Below, one piece after another: positions 1-10,960 of a DNA stretch of 64,000 nt. How positions within the stretch are numbered: position 1 is the first letter of the stretch; every line of letters begins with the position of its first letter. A program made the translations under genes and the position numbers. The notes beneath the pieces are model-generated. The model saw only the letters and a program-made list of their open reading frames with translations, did no database searches and was not told the DNA's origin. Source of the stretch: Leptobrachium leishanense (lineage: Eukaryota > Chordata > Amphibia > Anura > Megophryidae); assembly GCA_009667805.1 (NCBI GenBank), contig CM019065.1, positions 154,664,101 to 154,728,100 of the forward strand. The letters run 5' to 3'.

Positions 1-1228
1 TTGTGGTTTTGTGCAGGATTGGTGGAAGGACAACGGAGAACTATTTGTTCTATGTGTACTTCGGTTTAGAGAGAGGAAGCTGCAGGTTAAGGGACAAGTG
101 TTATTTTTTATAATGTTTTTCTTTCTATGTCAACTGGTTTTGTAAATGCAAATTCACTTAAGACCAGGTTTAGGGAGTCAGTCATTTTTAGCATTTTTTG
201 ACCACTCTATCGAATAACAAGCAACTGGACACTGCTGGGTTATTCACCATCTCCCTCAATATGTGTGCTGTAGAAAGTATAAGAGGCGTAAATGTACAGT
301 TAGCTAACTCAGAATTTTTTTCTTAATTATTGTTCCAAATGCACTTTTCAAAAATCGAGTTTTTGTTTCATATTGGAATGACTTTCTTTTTTTTAACAGA
401 CTCTCACAAAATTCACATGTGCAAAAATAAGCAAAGTTTACCATATCCAATAATGTCTAAAAAAGCAATAGTCACTTTGAAGGATTATAATTTTACAAAA
501 TAAGAGTGCAATGTGAATTGATAATGCCATATATATTGTGATTGGCAAAGTATAATAGGAGTTGCGGCAAACTGGCAAGGTAGAGAGAATGCACTATGCA
601 AGACCCCTTTGTAGAGGTTTTGGTGCCCTCCGACATTACACCCCAGTGAAATCAGGACACAAAGAACAGAATATAAGAAGAGAAATGTAACCTCCATACA
701 GCAGTGTTAACGTGATGACATCCTATTGTAGTAATAGCTTCACAAGGACCTAATTAGAGGGTATAAGTACATATGCTGGGTAAATAGCATCACATCTCCT
801 GGAGGGAATAAATATTGACCCCCCTGTCGCAGGGATTATAAAGTAATTCACTGGTAAATGCAGCTGCTAATTGCACATTCATATTTTCTTGGGTTGAATT
901 ACTCAGCCTGTGGAGGTTGCCAAATACAACTGTACATGAAATAGGATTTGAATATTAACCCAAAGACAAATATTGGCTTGTTATTTTCAAGAGGGAAATT
1001 TAACTTAGCATAATATTTCCTTTTGACAGGACATACAGAGAATGGTTCCATACAGTCAACCTTAAAATCTCCAATTGGGTTGTATTTGGTGATTTCCAGA
1101 AATGATTATGTCCATTAGTTAAAAACCATTATCTTAGATTCAGGCATTGTAAGAGAATCAAACATGATCCACAGTTTGCATACAGTATCACATTATAATA
1201 GATTTTTACTTAAAAGGACACTCTACAC
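1..1228. other. No gene recognised
   Basis: This is AT-rich sequence with no long open frame and no protein similarity that I recognise. I see no clear terminal inverted repeats or target duplications. It is probably old repeat or unique intergenic DNA. Confidence 0.4.
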
Positions 1229-1367
1229 CAGGGCTGTCAAATACCGGGCCCCCAGATTGTAGTTGCTGAACTACACCTCACATGATTTTCTAGTCATCTA
1301 TTGCATTGAATGTGTTCTGGAACTTGGAGGCCCTCTACATTGGTGGGGCCAGAGTTTGACAGTCCTG
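1229..1367. mobile_element. Short non-autonomous hAT-type element
   Basis: The ends are inverted repeats: CAGGGCTGTCAAA on the left and TTTGACAGTCCTG on the right. The flanking 8-mers CTCTACAC and CTCTAGGC match at six of eight positions, as expected for a decayed 8-bp hAT target duplication. The 139-bp body has no coding capacity, so it must have been moved by a transposase encoded elsewhere. Confidence 0.7.
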
Positions 1368-1709
1368 CTCTAGGCACTGTTTTTATGCGCCTAGTTCTGG
1401 CCTGGCAATGGTGGGGCACCCGAGGAGCCCATACCAGAGACCTGTGGCAGTGGTGTGGACCGAAACGAAGCCAGGTGTGGCTGGCGGCTTCAAGAGTGGC
1501 TGCCATCTTTGAAAGCCACTGGTTCTCCTGACCTCTCAGCCGTGGTTGGTGGGGCTGCCTGGAGGCAAGAGGTGCGCTGAGGAGATTTGGTGCCTAATTT
1601 GGTGCTTGTCTCCACCCGACCCCGTATGCGGTTTAGAGGTAGGCCACGGGTCAGGACGAGGGGCAGCTCCCCCCTTCCATCTGGAGAATTAGGCCGCTGG
1701 TCTGAACTT

Positions 1710-1792
1710 GGGCCCTGCGGTACGTCTCTTTCCCGTTGAGCGAATAGAGAGATTAGAGGACCAGTTTAAGGACGTAGGAAATAGGTCCAGGC
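1710..1792 (+). pseudogene. L1-like ORF1 relic, left half
   Basis: Translation from about 1731 reads VERIERLEDQFKDVGNRSR, which resembles the coiled-coil to RRM junction of L1 ORF1 proteins (the ENRSRRNN region). The match continues at 3340 beyond a hAT insertion with QNNV and then a degraded LPE-like segment. In-frame stops (TGA, TAA) show that it is dead. The assignment rests on recalled family motifs and has not been tested by alignment. Confidence 0.5.
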
Positions 1793-3331
1793 CAGTGGCG
1801 TAACTAGAAACCTGAGGGCCCCGGTGCAAGAATCCATGAAGGGCCCCCCCAACCCCCCCAAAAAAATCTATATTTTTTAAAAAAAATTCCCTGCATTATA
1901 AAAAAGATAGTATTGCCCCCAGCTGACACGGATATATACTGTATATTGCCCCCAGCTCACATGGATATATATATTGCCCCAGCTCACATGGACATATAGA
2001 TTGCCCCCAGCTCACATGGTCATATATTGTCCCCAGGCCACACATGGATATTTTTGCCCCCAGCTCCTGTATAAATTTGCCCCCAGCTCCTGTATATATT
2101 TGCCCCCAGCTCATGGATATATTTGCCCCCAGCTCATGGATATATTTGCCCCCAGCTCATGGATATATTTGCCCCCAACTCATGGATATATTGCCCCAGC
2201 TCATGGATATATTGCCCAGCTCATGGATACTGCCCCAGCTCATGGATATACTGCCCCAGCTCATGGATATACTGCCCCAGCTCATGGATATACTGCCCCA
2301 GCTCATGGATATATTGCCCAGCTCATGGATATATTGCCCCAGCTCATGGATATATTGCCCCAGCTCATGGATATACTGCTCCAGCTCATGGATATACTGC
2401 CCCAGCACATGGATATACTGCCCCAGCTCATGGATATACTGCCCCAGCTCATGGATATACTGCCCCAGCTCATGGATATATTGCCCAGCTCATGGATATA
2501 TTGCCCCAGCTCATGGATACTGCCCCAGCTCATGGATATACTGCCCCCAACTCATGGATATACTGCCCCCAACTCATGGATATACTGCCCCCAACTCATG
2601 GATATACTGCCCCATCTCATGGATATACTGCCCCAGCTCATGGATATATTGCCCCAGCACATGGATACTGCCCCAGCTCATGGATACTGCCCCCAACTCA
2701 TGGATATATTGCAACAGCTCATGGATATTCAGATGGACTTACTAGATAGGCTGGCCGCTGGCAGGCTCCCGAGCTGAGTGTAGGACTAGGAGGACGGACT
2801 CGGAGGCACGGAGCCTAGAGAGGAGAGGAGCTGAGGAGGACTCTACTAGCCGCCCTGGTCTGGACTCTGGAGGAGTCTGGAGAGGAGTCTGGAGACTGGA
2901 GAGGAGAGTGGAGAGACGCAGCTCGGGCGGGACACGTTCCGGCCACGAGGAGAAAGGCCGGCGCGCATTAATTTCCAGGTCGGCGCCCGCTCACTGTCTC
3001 CTTGGCCGCGCCCACACACACATGGAGACACATGTGCGGACGGAGGCTGAGCAGCAGGCGAGCAGGGAGAGGCAGAGGGGGACGGCCGGATGGGGAGGAA
3101 GGACTTAATGATCATCATTCATGATGATTGATTGGATGGAAGCGCTGACGAGCAGCCGCAGCCCTCGGCTCATCGGAACGCGGCTGCTGGCAAAAATAGT
3201 GCGCTTATTGCGCTACGAAAAAAAGTAAAATAAATTTTATTCTCCCCAAGCAAGTGGGCCCCCTCAAGTGGCGGAACTGCCAGGGCCCGGTCGCAGTTGC
3301 GACCGCTGCGACCCTGGTAGTTCCGCCACTG
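1793..3331. mobile_element. Non-autonomous hAT element carrying a minisatellite
   Basis: The left end is CAGTGGCGTAACTAG and the right end is TAGTTCCGCCACTG, giving an inverted repeat of about 14 bp. The flanking 8-mers GTCCAGGC (1785-1792) and GTCTAGGC (3332-3339) differ at one base. The interior holds G/C homopolymer runs, a 21-bp minisatellite and a GC-rich right third. There is no transposase frame. The element sits inside an L1 ORF1 relic whose reading resumes on the far side. Confidence 0.85.
1912..2735. repeat. 21-bp minisatellite (CTCATGGATATACTGCCCCAG)n
   Basis: About 39 units of 18-21 bp are arrayed head to tail, with variants such as GCCCCCAACTC and units shortened to about 15 bp. 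Because 21 is a multiple of three and the unit lacks stops in several frames, long overlapping open frames appear on both strands, reading for example AHGYTAP or SSWIYCP. They reflect the repeat and are not genes. The array lies wholly within the surrounding hAT element. Confidence 0.95.
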
Positions 3332-3339
3332 GTCTAGGC

Positions 3340-3500
3340 AGAATAACGTCTGATTCTAAGATCTCCCGGAGCCTTACACTGATTTGTCTGCCTTTAGTGA
3401 TGATGACTACTAACCAGCTCGTTCTCCCAGCCAAACCAGATTCTTCCCTGCAACTTGAAAGAGCACTAACTCGACAGCCCGGTTCTAATCAACCTTGAGC
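3340..3500 (+). pseudogene. L1-like ORF1 relic, right half
   Basis: This continues the relic at 1710-1792 after the hAT insertion. Recognisable pieces include LVLPAKPDSSLQLERA, resembling the L1 ORF1 stretch that ends in ERAHR. It is broken by several stops and is non-functional. Confidence 0.45.
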
Positions 3501-3664
3501 TATCATTGTGAGATTTCATTATTTTCAAAGTAAAGAAAATTTCTCAAATCCGTGAGGCAGGCTGAGCCGTTTAAATTTGAAAGTCACCACAAAGAGAAGG
3601 AACCTCAAACTGGCAGTGGCACTGCTTCAAAGGAAATCGGTGGCATACCGCTGGGGATCCTCTT
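3501..3664. other. Unassigned spacer
   Basis: This short stretch between the L1 relic and the piggyBac-type element shows no motif that I recognise. Confidence 0.3.
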
Positions 3665-3668
3665 TTAA

Positions 3669-4612
3669 CCGTTTCGCTGCTGAGGCTTTTCCCGCCTCTG
3701 TGCTGAGCTCATTTCTACCGATTTTGCTCATCATGTTTAAATGCGTTTTGAAGGCTTATTTTAGTATATGACCCAGACATATTATATATCGTTCTTTCCG
3801 CCAGACTCGGCAGATTCATAATATGTCATTATTATATGTATACGTCATGACCTGTCTGTTTATTATAACAAAAAATGCAATAAAATATGAATTTTCAATA
3901 ATTTACAACGTGTAAAGTGTTTTTTTTTCACATTTTAAGATGCGAGCAATTGCGGTTAAATTTTGTATGGGGTGCGCTTGTTAAAAAATTAGAGATGGGG
4001 TCTCATTACATTTTTTTTGGGGAAAATTACGCGATTTTTAACAAACGCATCGCATACAAAAATCGTTAGTGCAGCATCATTGTTCACATTATAATTGAAA
4101 TGGGAACAATATTGCTGCATTAACAAACCAAAAAAAAGAAAAAAAAACTTGTTTATTTTTTTTATAATTTTTTTTAAAATATATATATATTTTTTAAACT
4201 TTTTTTATACTCATGTTTGGTATTGTTGGAACGACCATGCTCTGGCCGATCCAACAATACCAAACATTAACCCCTAACTGCCACGTATCGGGAGATAGGG
4301 GGTTCATTGGAACCCCCTATCTCCACCATTGGTGGCAGTTAGGGGTTAACTCCAGGACTGGCGTCATCGTGCACATGCGGGGGAGCGCCTGAATTAGGTG
4401 TCATCGCGCCCCCGCGATGACACCTAATTACTCCTGCGGCGGTTCCGGGTGCTGGGCTGACATCGAGGATGTCAGCCCGCACCGGGGGGGCCAGCGATCG
4501 GCCGGAACCCGGCCGAAGGCTGGCCCCAAAGGGAGGAAGCGCTCAGCGCGTCCACCACATGGAACGCTACCTGCGGTTGGACGCGCTGAGCGCGTCCACC
4601 GCAGCGAAGTGG
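3669..4612. mobile_element. Non-autonomous piggyBac-type element, copy 1
   Basis: TTAA at 3665-3668 and 4613-4616 flanks the ends CCGTTTCGCTGC and GCAGCGAAGTGG, which are inverted repeats. TTAA duplication is the hallmark of piggyBac. The body encodes no transposase. Its right half is a chain of hairpins: a TTGGTATTGTTGG pair, a GGAGATAGGG pair inside TTAACCCCTAACTGCCAC arms, a GTCATCGCG pair, and GACGCGCTGAGCGCGTC. Three more copies lie at about 10.96, 44.15 and 57.10 kb. Confidence 0.85.
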
Positions 4613-4771
4613 TTAAGGTCGCGTATAAATATAGAAATGCTATTCAATCTTTCTGCACACTCTCCTCGGGTCTTAACCTGCTATATTGACTGGGACTCAG
4701 CACCGGAGGCTCACTTTGATCCGGATCCGGCTCTACCCAGAGCACAGTGTTCAAACGTTCCCTCTCTATCG

Positions 4772-5540
4772 GGGTTATTCAAAGAGAATCGAAAAGTTAC
4801 CGCACGTTCGGTGACTTTTCGTTCTCTTCAATTCAGTGCGAAGTGGCGATCCCATTTCGGTGACCCTGAGGTGTATTCAGCAAGCACCACAGGGCCTTCA
4901 TAGTGCAGGGAAAAGCCGCCGCAAACCCGACGAACACTCACCCCAAAACCCGGCGAAGGCACACCGAAACCTGCAAAAAAACATCTGGATTTTCCCCACC
5001 GAACACGCCGGAGAAATCCGAGCAGCCGCCGATCACAGAGCAGCCATCGGAAAAAGCCGACACCGCAGACAAATGGAGTGAAAAAAAAAAACAGTTTGCT
5101 TGAATATTTGAAAAGTGAAACGCTGTTTGTAAAGAAACTACAGAACAAAAATGTCTGAAATTTACATATAAGATCCAATGAATGATAATAAAAAGGGCTG
5201 TTACAGAAAAAAGAAAAAACGAATTAAAAAAAAAACTGAAAAAAGTTTGCAAAAAAATCCCGAAAAATGCCTAAAAGATCCTAAAAAAATCTATACAGAA
5301 AGAGACTTTTTACTGCAGAATATTATAATAAACGATTTATTAGATATTGCATTAAAACAGGAATATTTTTAACATTGAAGCCTATGGATTCGCCTGAATA
5401 AACCTTTTGAATGAAACCACCGAACAGCAGGGCAATTCGGCAACTTTTCACTGCTGGTTTTTGTTCTCTGAATAGACGAAGCATTGCTTCTCTATGGGGA
5501 TTTCACTGCCCTCCATCCCCACGGTCTGCTTCTCCATAGG
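4772..5540. mobile_element. MITE family A (gggttattcaaagaga ends), truncated copy
   Basis: The copy begins GGGGTTATTCAAAGAGAATCG and carries the family hallmarks: GTGACTTTTCGTTCTCTTCAAT, CAGCAAGCACCACAGGG, a purine-rich centre, and the blocks TGAAACCACCGAACAGCAG and TCTCTATGGGGATTTCAC. It is lost at about 5540 before the far terminus. The orientation is opposite to the copy at 16878. It is non-coding; the ORFs across it are fortuitous. Confidence 0.75.
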
Positions 5541-5760
5541 GGGGTACACAACGAGGAGCGAAGGCTGGGCCGCGTCACACTGACAGGTCACAAAATGGCC
5601 ACCAGCCCAGTCCAGGAACACGAGGAAACTCTGCTCAGAAATAGGCCAATGCCGCTGCACCTAGATTGGCTCAGGGAGCCGGAGGCACACATCGGACATG
5701 AGGTGAGAGGGGAAAACAGATCAAAAGGGTGAATAATTCACCAAAGAAGGTCCATGTCAG
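5541..5760. other. Unassigned, possibly L1-derived
   Basis: This lies between the truncated MITE and recognisable L1 endonuclease sequence. It may belong to the same L1 insertion, but I cannot identify conserved residues. Confidence 0.25.
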
Positions 5761-5784
5761 GACGGAGCCCTCCCAGCCTGTTTA

Positions 5785-6265
5785 CTCTTACCTCGGCAGT
5801 CGACCATGCCATTATAGGGGGAAGTTTAATAGTATTTTGGACCCCATGAATGATAGGGCCGGAGCATTTCCCTCTGCACATTCTCTGCAGGTATTGAGGA
5901 GTCTACAGACCCTCCTCTTGGACCATAATCTTCATGATACCTGGAGGACTCTGTAACCCTCTATGAGAGATTACTCTTTTTATTCGACTGTTCATGGAGC
6001 ATACTCAAGGATAGACATGCACCTGATTAGTCAACCTCTTATTCCACTTCTCCTCGTGGCTTCCATTCACCCTATGGTCTGGACTGACTATGCTCCTATC
6101 TATCTTACTTTCGAGGATCTGAGACGTAGTAAGGGTTCCCCAGTTTGAAAACGTAACCCTTAGTGAATCAGACACTTTTACTGACACTAGAGGAAGCCTT
6201 GACCAAATACTTTGATAGACTCCATGATGCAGTCTATCATGGGAAGAGGTGATGCGGGGAGAAGC
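5785..6265 (+). pseudogene. L1-like endonuclease-domain relic
   Basis: Two overlapping frames preserve L1 ORF2 endonuclease motifs. KFNSILDPMNDRAG matches the (G)DFN...D..DR core. After a frame change, YSFYSTVHGAYSRIDMHLIS is followed by WTDYAPIYLTF, corresponding to the usual SRIDYFLIS and W.DHAP motifs. The following SWEEVMRGEAR resembles the linker ahead of the RT. The key Asp of GDFN reads as Lys here, and stops occur, so it is inactive. The L1 frame picks up again near 8735. Confidence 0.65.
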
Positions 6266-8734
6266 TAGGCCCAGGTCACTGTTTGACCTTAGGGAGCGGG
6301 CTGGGGTGTATTTGGTGATTAGTGAGGACAGGTAGTGGGGAGCTGGAGTTAGTGAGGGTTTTGTAGGTAAGGATAAGGATTTTGAACTTAATTCTGCAGT
6401 GGATGGGGAGCCAGTGAAGGGACTCGCAGAGGGGAGCGGCAGAGACAGAGCGGCGGGTGAGGTGAATTAGCCTGGCGGAGGCGTTCAGGATGGATTGTAG
6501 GGGGGAGAGGCGGGACAGAGGGAGGCCAGATAAGAGATTATTGCAATAGTCGAGTCGGGAGATTACCAGGGCGTGTATGGGTTGTTTTGTGGTGACAGCG
6601 GTAAGAAATGGCCGAATTCTGGAAATATTACGCAGTTGGTATCGGCAGGAGGAGGAAAGAGACTTGATGTGGGGGATGAAGGAAAGAGCAGAGTCAAGTG
6701 TAACTCCAAGGCAGCGAACATGGTTTGATGGGGAGATGGTGATACCCTCCACCGTGATAGAGAAGTCAGGAGGTGGGGAGGCATTGGAGGGAGGAATAAG
6801 TAGGAGTTCAGTCTTTGACATGTTGATCTTTAGGTGGTGGGAGGCCATCCAGGAGGAGATGCCAGATAAACAGTCACTGACTTTTGAAAGGACAGGGGGA
6901 GAGAGATCAGGGGTAGAGAGGTAGATCTGAGTGTCATCAGCGTAGAGGTGGTAATTAAAGCCAAAGCTGTTGATGATTTTGCCCAGGGAGGAGGTGTAGA
7001 TGGAAAAGAGCAGAGGACCAAGGACAGAGCCTTGAGGTACACCAACAGATAGAGGCAATGAGGAGGAGGAGTTACCAGCAAAGGACACACAGAAGGACCT
7101 GTTGGATAAATAGGAGTCAACCCAAGCAAGTGCAGTGTCACCGAGACCCAGAGAGTTGAGGGTCTGTAGAAGGAGGGGGTGGTCAACAGTGTCAAAAGCA
7201 GCCGAGAGGTCAAGCAGGATGAGAATAGAATAGTGGTCGTGTTTTTTAGCAGTTAGGAGGTCGTTGGTGACTTTGGTGAGGGCAGTTTCAGTTGAGTGTA
7301 GGGGACGGAAGCCAGATTGCAGGGGGTCAAGTAGGGAATTGGAGGACAGGAACAGGGAGAGGCGGTTGAAGAGTAGTTTTTCTAAGAGCTTTGATGTGAA
7401 GGGAAGCAGGGATACAGGGCGGTAATTGGATGGAGAGTTGGGATCTATTGATGGTTTCTTTAGTAAAGGGGTAACTAGCGCATGTTTGAAGGCGGATGGA
7501 AAGGAGCCAGTGGAGAGAGATAGGTTGAAGATGTGTGTGAGAGCAGGGGTGATGGAGGAGGAGAGGGGAGGAATTAGTTGTGAGGGAATGGGGTCGAGCG
7601 GGTCACGTGGTGAGATGTGAGGAGGACAATAAGGAATTGACTTCCTCCTCAGTGGCTGGGAGGAAGCGGCAGAGGGTGGCAGAGGGGACCTCTGGGAGTG
7701 GAGGTGGCAGATAACTATCTGGTGTTGGGATGTCGCTTCTGATAGTTAGAGTTTTACTAAGGAAGAAATCTGCCAGGTCTTGAGCGTTGAAGGCAGCTGA
7801 GGGGGAGGTGCGGGTGGGTGGAGGAGGTGTTGAAGGTGGACCAGAGCCGTTTAGGGTTGGAGGACAGCGTAGATATAAGAGATGAGAAGAAGGATTGTTT
7901 GGCCAAGTGGAGGGCAGAGGTGTATGACCGGAGAATAAACTTGAAGTGAACAAAATCAGCTTCAGAGCGGGATTTCCTCCAGGCACGCTCTGCGGTGCGG
8001 GAGCATCTTTGCAGGTAGCGAGTCTGGAGGGTGTGCCAGGGCTGAAGCCGGCGGCGTGGGGCCTTACAGAGTCGAAGAGGAGCAAGAGTGTCTAGAGCAG
8101 AGATAAGCGTAGTGTTGTAGTGATTAGTGGCAGCATCAGGGCAGGTGAAGGATGAGGTATGAGGGAGGTGGTGAAGTAGGTTGGAGAATTGATGGGGGTC
8201 CACAGCATGTAGATTTCTGCGAGTGTGTGTGTGCGGGGTGGGGGAGCAGGGTGTTTAGGAAGTCCAGATAGGTTGAAAGAGAGAAGGTGGTGGTCAGAGA
8301 TGGGGAAAGGGCAACAGTTGAACTCAGAAATGGAGCAGAGGTTGGAAAAGACAAGGTCAATAGCGTGACCATCGCGGTGGGTAGGGAGGAGGAAGGATTG
8401 TGTGAGTCCAAGGGAGGACGTGAGTGAAAGAAGTTTGGAGGCAGCAGGGGCGAAAGGATCGTCAATGGGAATGTTGAAGTCCCCGAGAATTAAGCATGGA
8501 AGATTAGAAGACAGGAAGTGAGAAAGCCAGGTAGCAAAGTGGTCAAAGAACTGGGAGGTTGGTCCCGGTGGGCGGTAGATGACTGCCACCCTGAGAGCCA
8601 GAGGAGAGAACAGGCGGATGCAGTGTGTCTTGAAGGAGGAGAAGGAGAGGGATGGGGGAGAAGGAGAGGGATGGGGGAGAAGGAGAGGGATGTTATCACT
8701 ATAACAGGTGCACAAGTCTGAGCAAGATGGCACA
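6266..8734 (-). pseudogene. L2-like LINE (endonuclease and reverse transcriptase), frameshifted
   Basis: Read on the minus strand from 8733, a frame keeps the APE-type endonuclease motifs LILGDFNIPIDDPF, HRDGHAIDLVFS and SDHHLLSFNL. Further on, 7088-6276 keeps the RT block [18 protein letters not shown], the catalytic [10 protein letters not shown], and the L2-typical thumb and C-terminal motifs [21 protein letters not shown] and [13 protein letters not shown]. The middle (8203-7100) is spread over three frames, so several frameshifts have accumulated and no intact protein remains. The fingers domain is degraded, and both the 5' end and the 3' UTR are missing. The L2 assignment follows the YADDT context and C-terminal motifs. 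It is inserted into an L1 relic of opposite orientation. Confidence 0.85.
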
Positions 8735-8850
8735 GTTTTCCAGTCCCTATCTTCTAAACTTCAGGAACTTCATGATGTTATGAGGGGGGAGGCAGTTCAG
8801 GTCCTTAGACATACCAACCAAATTTTTTTCCAAGGCCAATGAACCTGATA
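8735..8850 (+). pseudogene. L1-like ORF2 relic, continuation
   Basis: Translation gives LSSKLQELHDVMRGEAVQVL and then TNQIFF, resembling the L1 segment between endonuclease and RT. It probably belongs with the relic ending at 6265, the L2-like LINE being an insertion between them. Confidence 0.5.
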
Positions 8851-9540
8851 TATAAAGAGAGATAGGATAACACGGTGCTATAAGAAAATTTAGTGGGTGC
8901 TGCTATAATCCTCAACAGGTAGTCTGTCCCACTACCCAAATAAATCAATCAAAAATAAAAACTTAGAGGACAGCGCTCCCAAATCCCACTGATAGGTGGT
9001 TAAGAATAAGTAAAATCACAGTTTTGACATGCCAATGTATGCCATGTAATTTTTATGATATATGATATCTATATATATATGATATTTATTCCGCACCAAT
9101 CATGATATATGATATTTATTCCGCACCACCAGTAAGTGGTGTAAAATAAGTAAGTGTAAAATACGACATTTATTAAAAATACCATATGGATGCAGAGAAC
9201 AACCGGCTGGGTGGAGTAGAGGTAACACCACTGCTCTGTATGGAAAGAGCTGCCCTGTGGAGTCATGGGTTCGATCCCAGCGAGCAACCTCTCCAGTAAG
9301 TGTCCTCGGGCAAGACACCTAACAGTACATACTCACCACCCAGGACATACTTGAAAATGAGAGAAATCTCAATGTATCCTTCCTGTTAAAATCCTTTCTA
9401 AAAAAAAAATAATTAAAAAATCATATGGATGCAGACAGCACTAAAGCAATAAAAAAACAAATAGCTGGCGGCCAAACGTGTTTCACGCTTAAAAGTGCTT
9501 CTTCAGTGGCAGTGAAAAATACAGGAAGGGGGTCACTCTC
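8851..9540 (-). mobile_element. Penelope-like terminal fragment (tentative), split by a SINE
   Basis: On the minus strand the fragment contains CTGAAGAAGCAC...GTGAAACACG, resembling the hammerhead-type core seen in Penelope-like element termini, next to AT-rich non-coding sequence. A SINE with a 14-bp target duplication interrupts it at 9197-9421. There is no reverse transcriptase or GIY-YIG sequence, so the identification is weak and rests on the motif alone. Confidence 0.35.
9197..9421 (+). mobile_element. tRNA-derived SINE with LINE-like tail, copy 1
   Basis: The head GGCTGGGTGGAGTAGAGGTAAC is A-box-like and GGGTTCGATCCCA is a good pol III B box. The body is followed by CAGGACATACTTGAAAATGAG, then AGAAATCTCAATGTATCC and an A-rich end. 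CATATGGATGCAGA is duplicated exactly at 9183-9196 and 9422-9435, proving retrotransposition. The 3' half matches the 3' end of the LINE copies at 24.7, 36.5, 37.0, 47.0 and 56.9 kb. It is not a functional tRNA gene, because the acceptor stem and anticodon arm cannot be folded. Confidence 0.9.
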
Positions 9541-10477
9541 ACCCTCAGTTATATAATAGTAATTGTACGGAACCGCCGGCTGCCCAGCCATCCCGTACAA
9601 TCAACTAGCCCAGCACTTCTGGGTTCTTTTGGTCACATGTACGGAAAAATGTATTGCAAAAATATTGGGGAAAACTGTGTACCCAATTGTTCGCACTTGA
9701 CTTGATCCTTGCCCCCAAGCTACAATATTGAAGTACTTCCCAGCATTTAAGACTTTTGTATTATGTTGTTATCACAGGTGGCAGATTGCACAAGTCCCTG
9801 TCTCACTTATCTTTGAGATGTGGTGTGGATTAGAAGGAAACCCTTGACTTTGAATGACAAATTGTTCTTGTCACATAGTTCACACCTGTTTGTGTCAGAG
9901 AAGGAAGTTTTTACAAGTTGATGTGATCACCACGTTAAGTTCTTAAATAAATTTCCTTGTGAATAAATCGAGGAAGGATCCTACATCCTTATCCTTTCAC
10001 CTACCTCATTATGGGTTACTTCTGCTTTATGTTATGTTATGCCCCTTTAGTTCATTTTAGAATGTAAGCATACGAGTCATCTGAGTCTGACAGAGCACCA
10101 AGGCAACTGATAGATTTTTATTCTACGAGCAGGGCTCCCTGTCCCTCCGGTACGATATGTCTTGTTTGTACTTCTCAGTTGTAAACCGTTGTAGAATATG
10201 TTGGCGATAATATCAATATTATTTTTTATTATTAACTATCATACGACAAAGATATACACCCAAATAAAAGATTGCTGATCATGTGCGATGTGTCACTCAA
10301 ATGTGTCAATTTATTCAAAATATTTTCAGTTAGTTTATTTTGTGGTCAGGGTCGGTAGAAGAATCAAAAATTCTTCCATCTGGTAAAAGGGGAAACCATT
10401 TTTAAACTCTTCTTTGTGGTTACAGCTCACTGAATCCATGACTGCATTATCTGTATATGTACAAGAAACCACTAGAG
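9541..10477. other. No gene recognised
   Basis: This is AT-rich sequence. A short inverted repeat (ATTGTACGG at about 9560, CCGTACAAT at about 9594) sits at the left edge. Nothing else can be assigned. Confidence 0.35.
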
Positions 10478-10634
10478 GGGTTATTCAAAGAAGACTGAAT
10501 TGGTCACCAATTAGCACCGAATGGGGAATTTCCCAGTACGGTGCAATTTCGCGGTTTTTCAGCTATTCAAAAAGCTGGCGATTTGCCAAATGTTGGCGAA
10601 TTGCCACAAAAATACGGTGATCTTCATGGGCGGC
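10478..10634. mobile_element. MITE family A, left part of an interrupted copy
   Basis: This starts GGGGTTATTCAAAGAAGACTGAATTGG and runs into GCTATTCAAAAAGCTGGCGATTTGCC. It is cut at 10634 by a hAT insertion and resumes at 13276 with CTGTGAATTTCCTATAGAGAAG, the expected next block of the family. Confidence 0.75.
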
Positions 10635-10960
10635 CAGGGCCGTCTTTAACGCGGGGCAAAAGGGGCAGCTGCCCCGGGCCCAGTCATTGTTGAGGGGCCC
10701 AAAGCAGCTGCTCCTTAGGCCCACGTACATCGTCTGTGGATGCAATCCTGCTGTGCGCCCAGACGACACACGAGGCTTCCGTATCCGGACACGCTGTGTG
10801 CACGGGGCCGGGAGCTGCTGCTGCTGAGGAGACAGAGTGATTGCAATCTGCAGCCAGCGACTGATAAGAACAGGTAGTGGAGTTGTTTTCAGCAGACACT
10901 GCAGACCTTGAGAATGCTCTCTCCTTGGCTTATGTCTTCACTAAATGCCACACATGCCGA

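Noticed and set aside
1974..2777. Long overlapping open frames on both strands (up to 267 codons)
   Set aside because: They are produced by a 21-bp minisatellite whose unit lacks stops in several frames. The same peptides appear in shifted frames.
9209..9290. Possible tRNA gene
   Set aside because: A- and B-box motifs are present but no cloverleaf can be folded. Target duplications and the LINE-like tail show it is a SINE.
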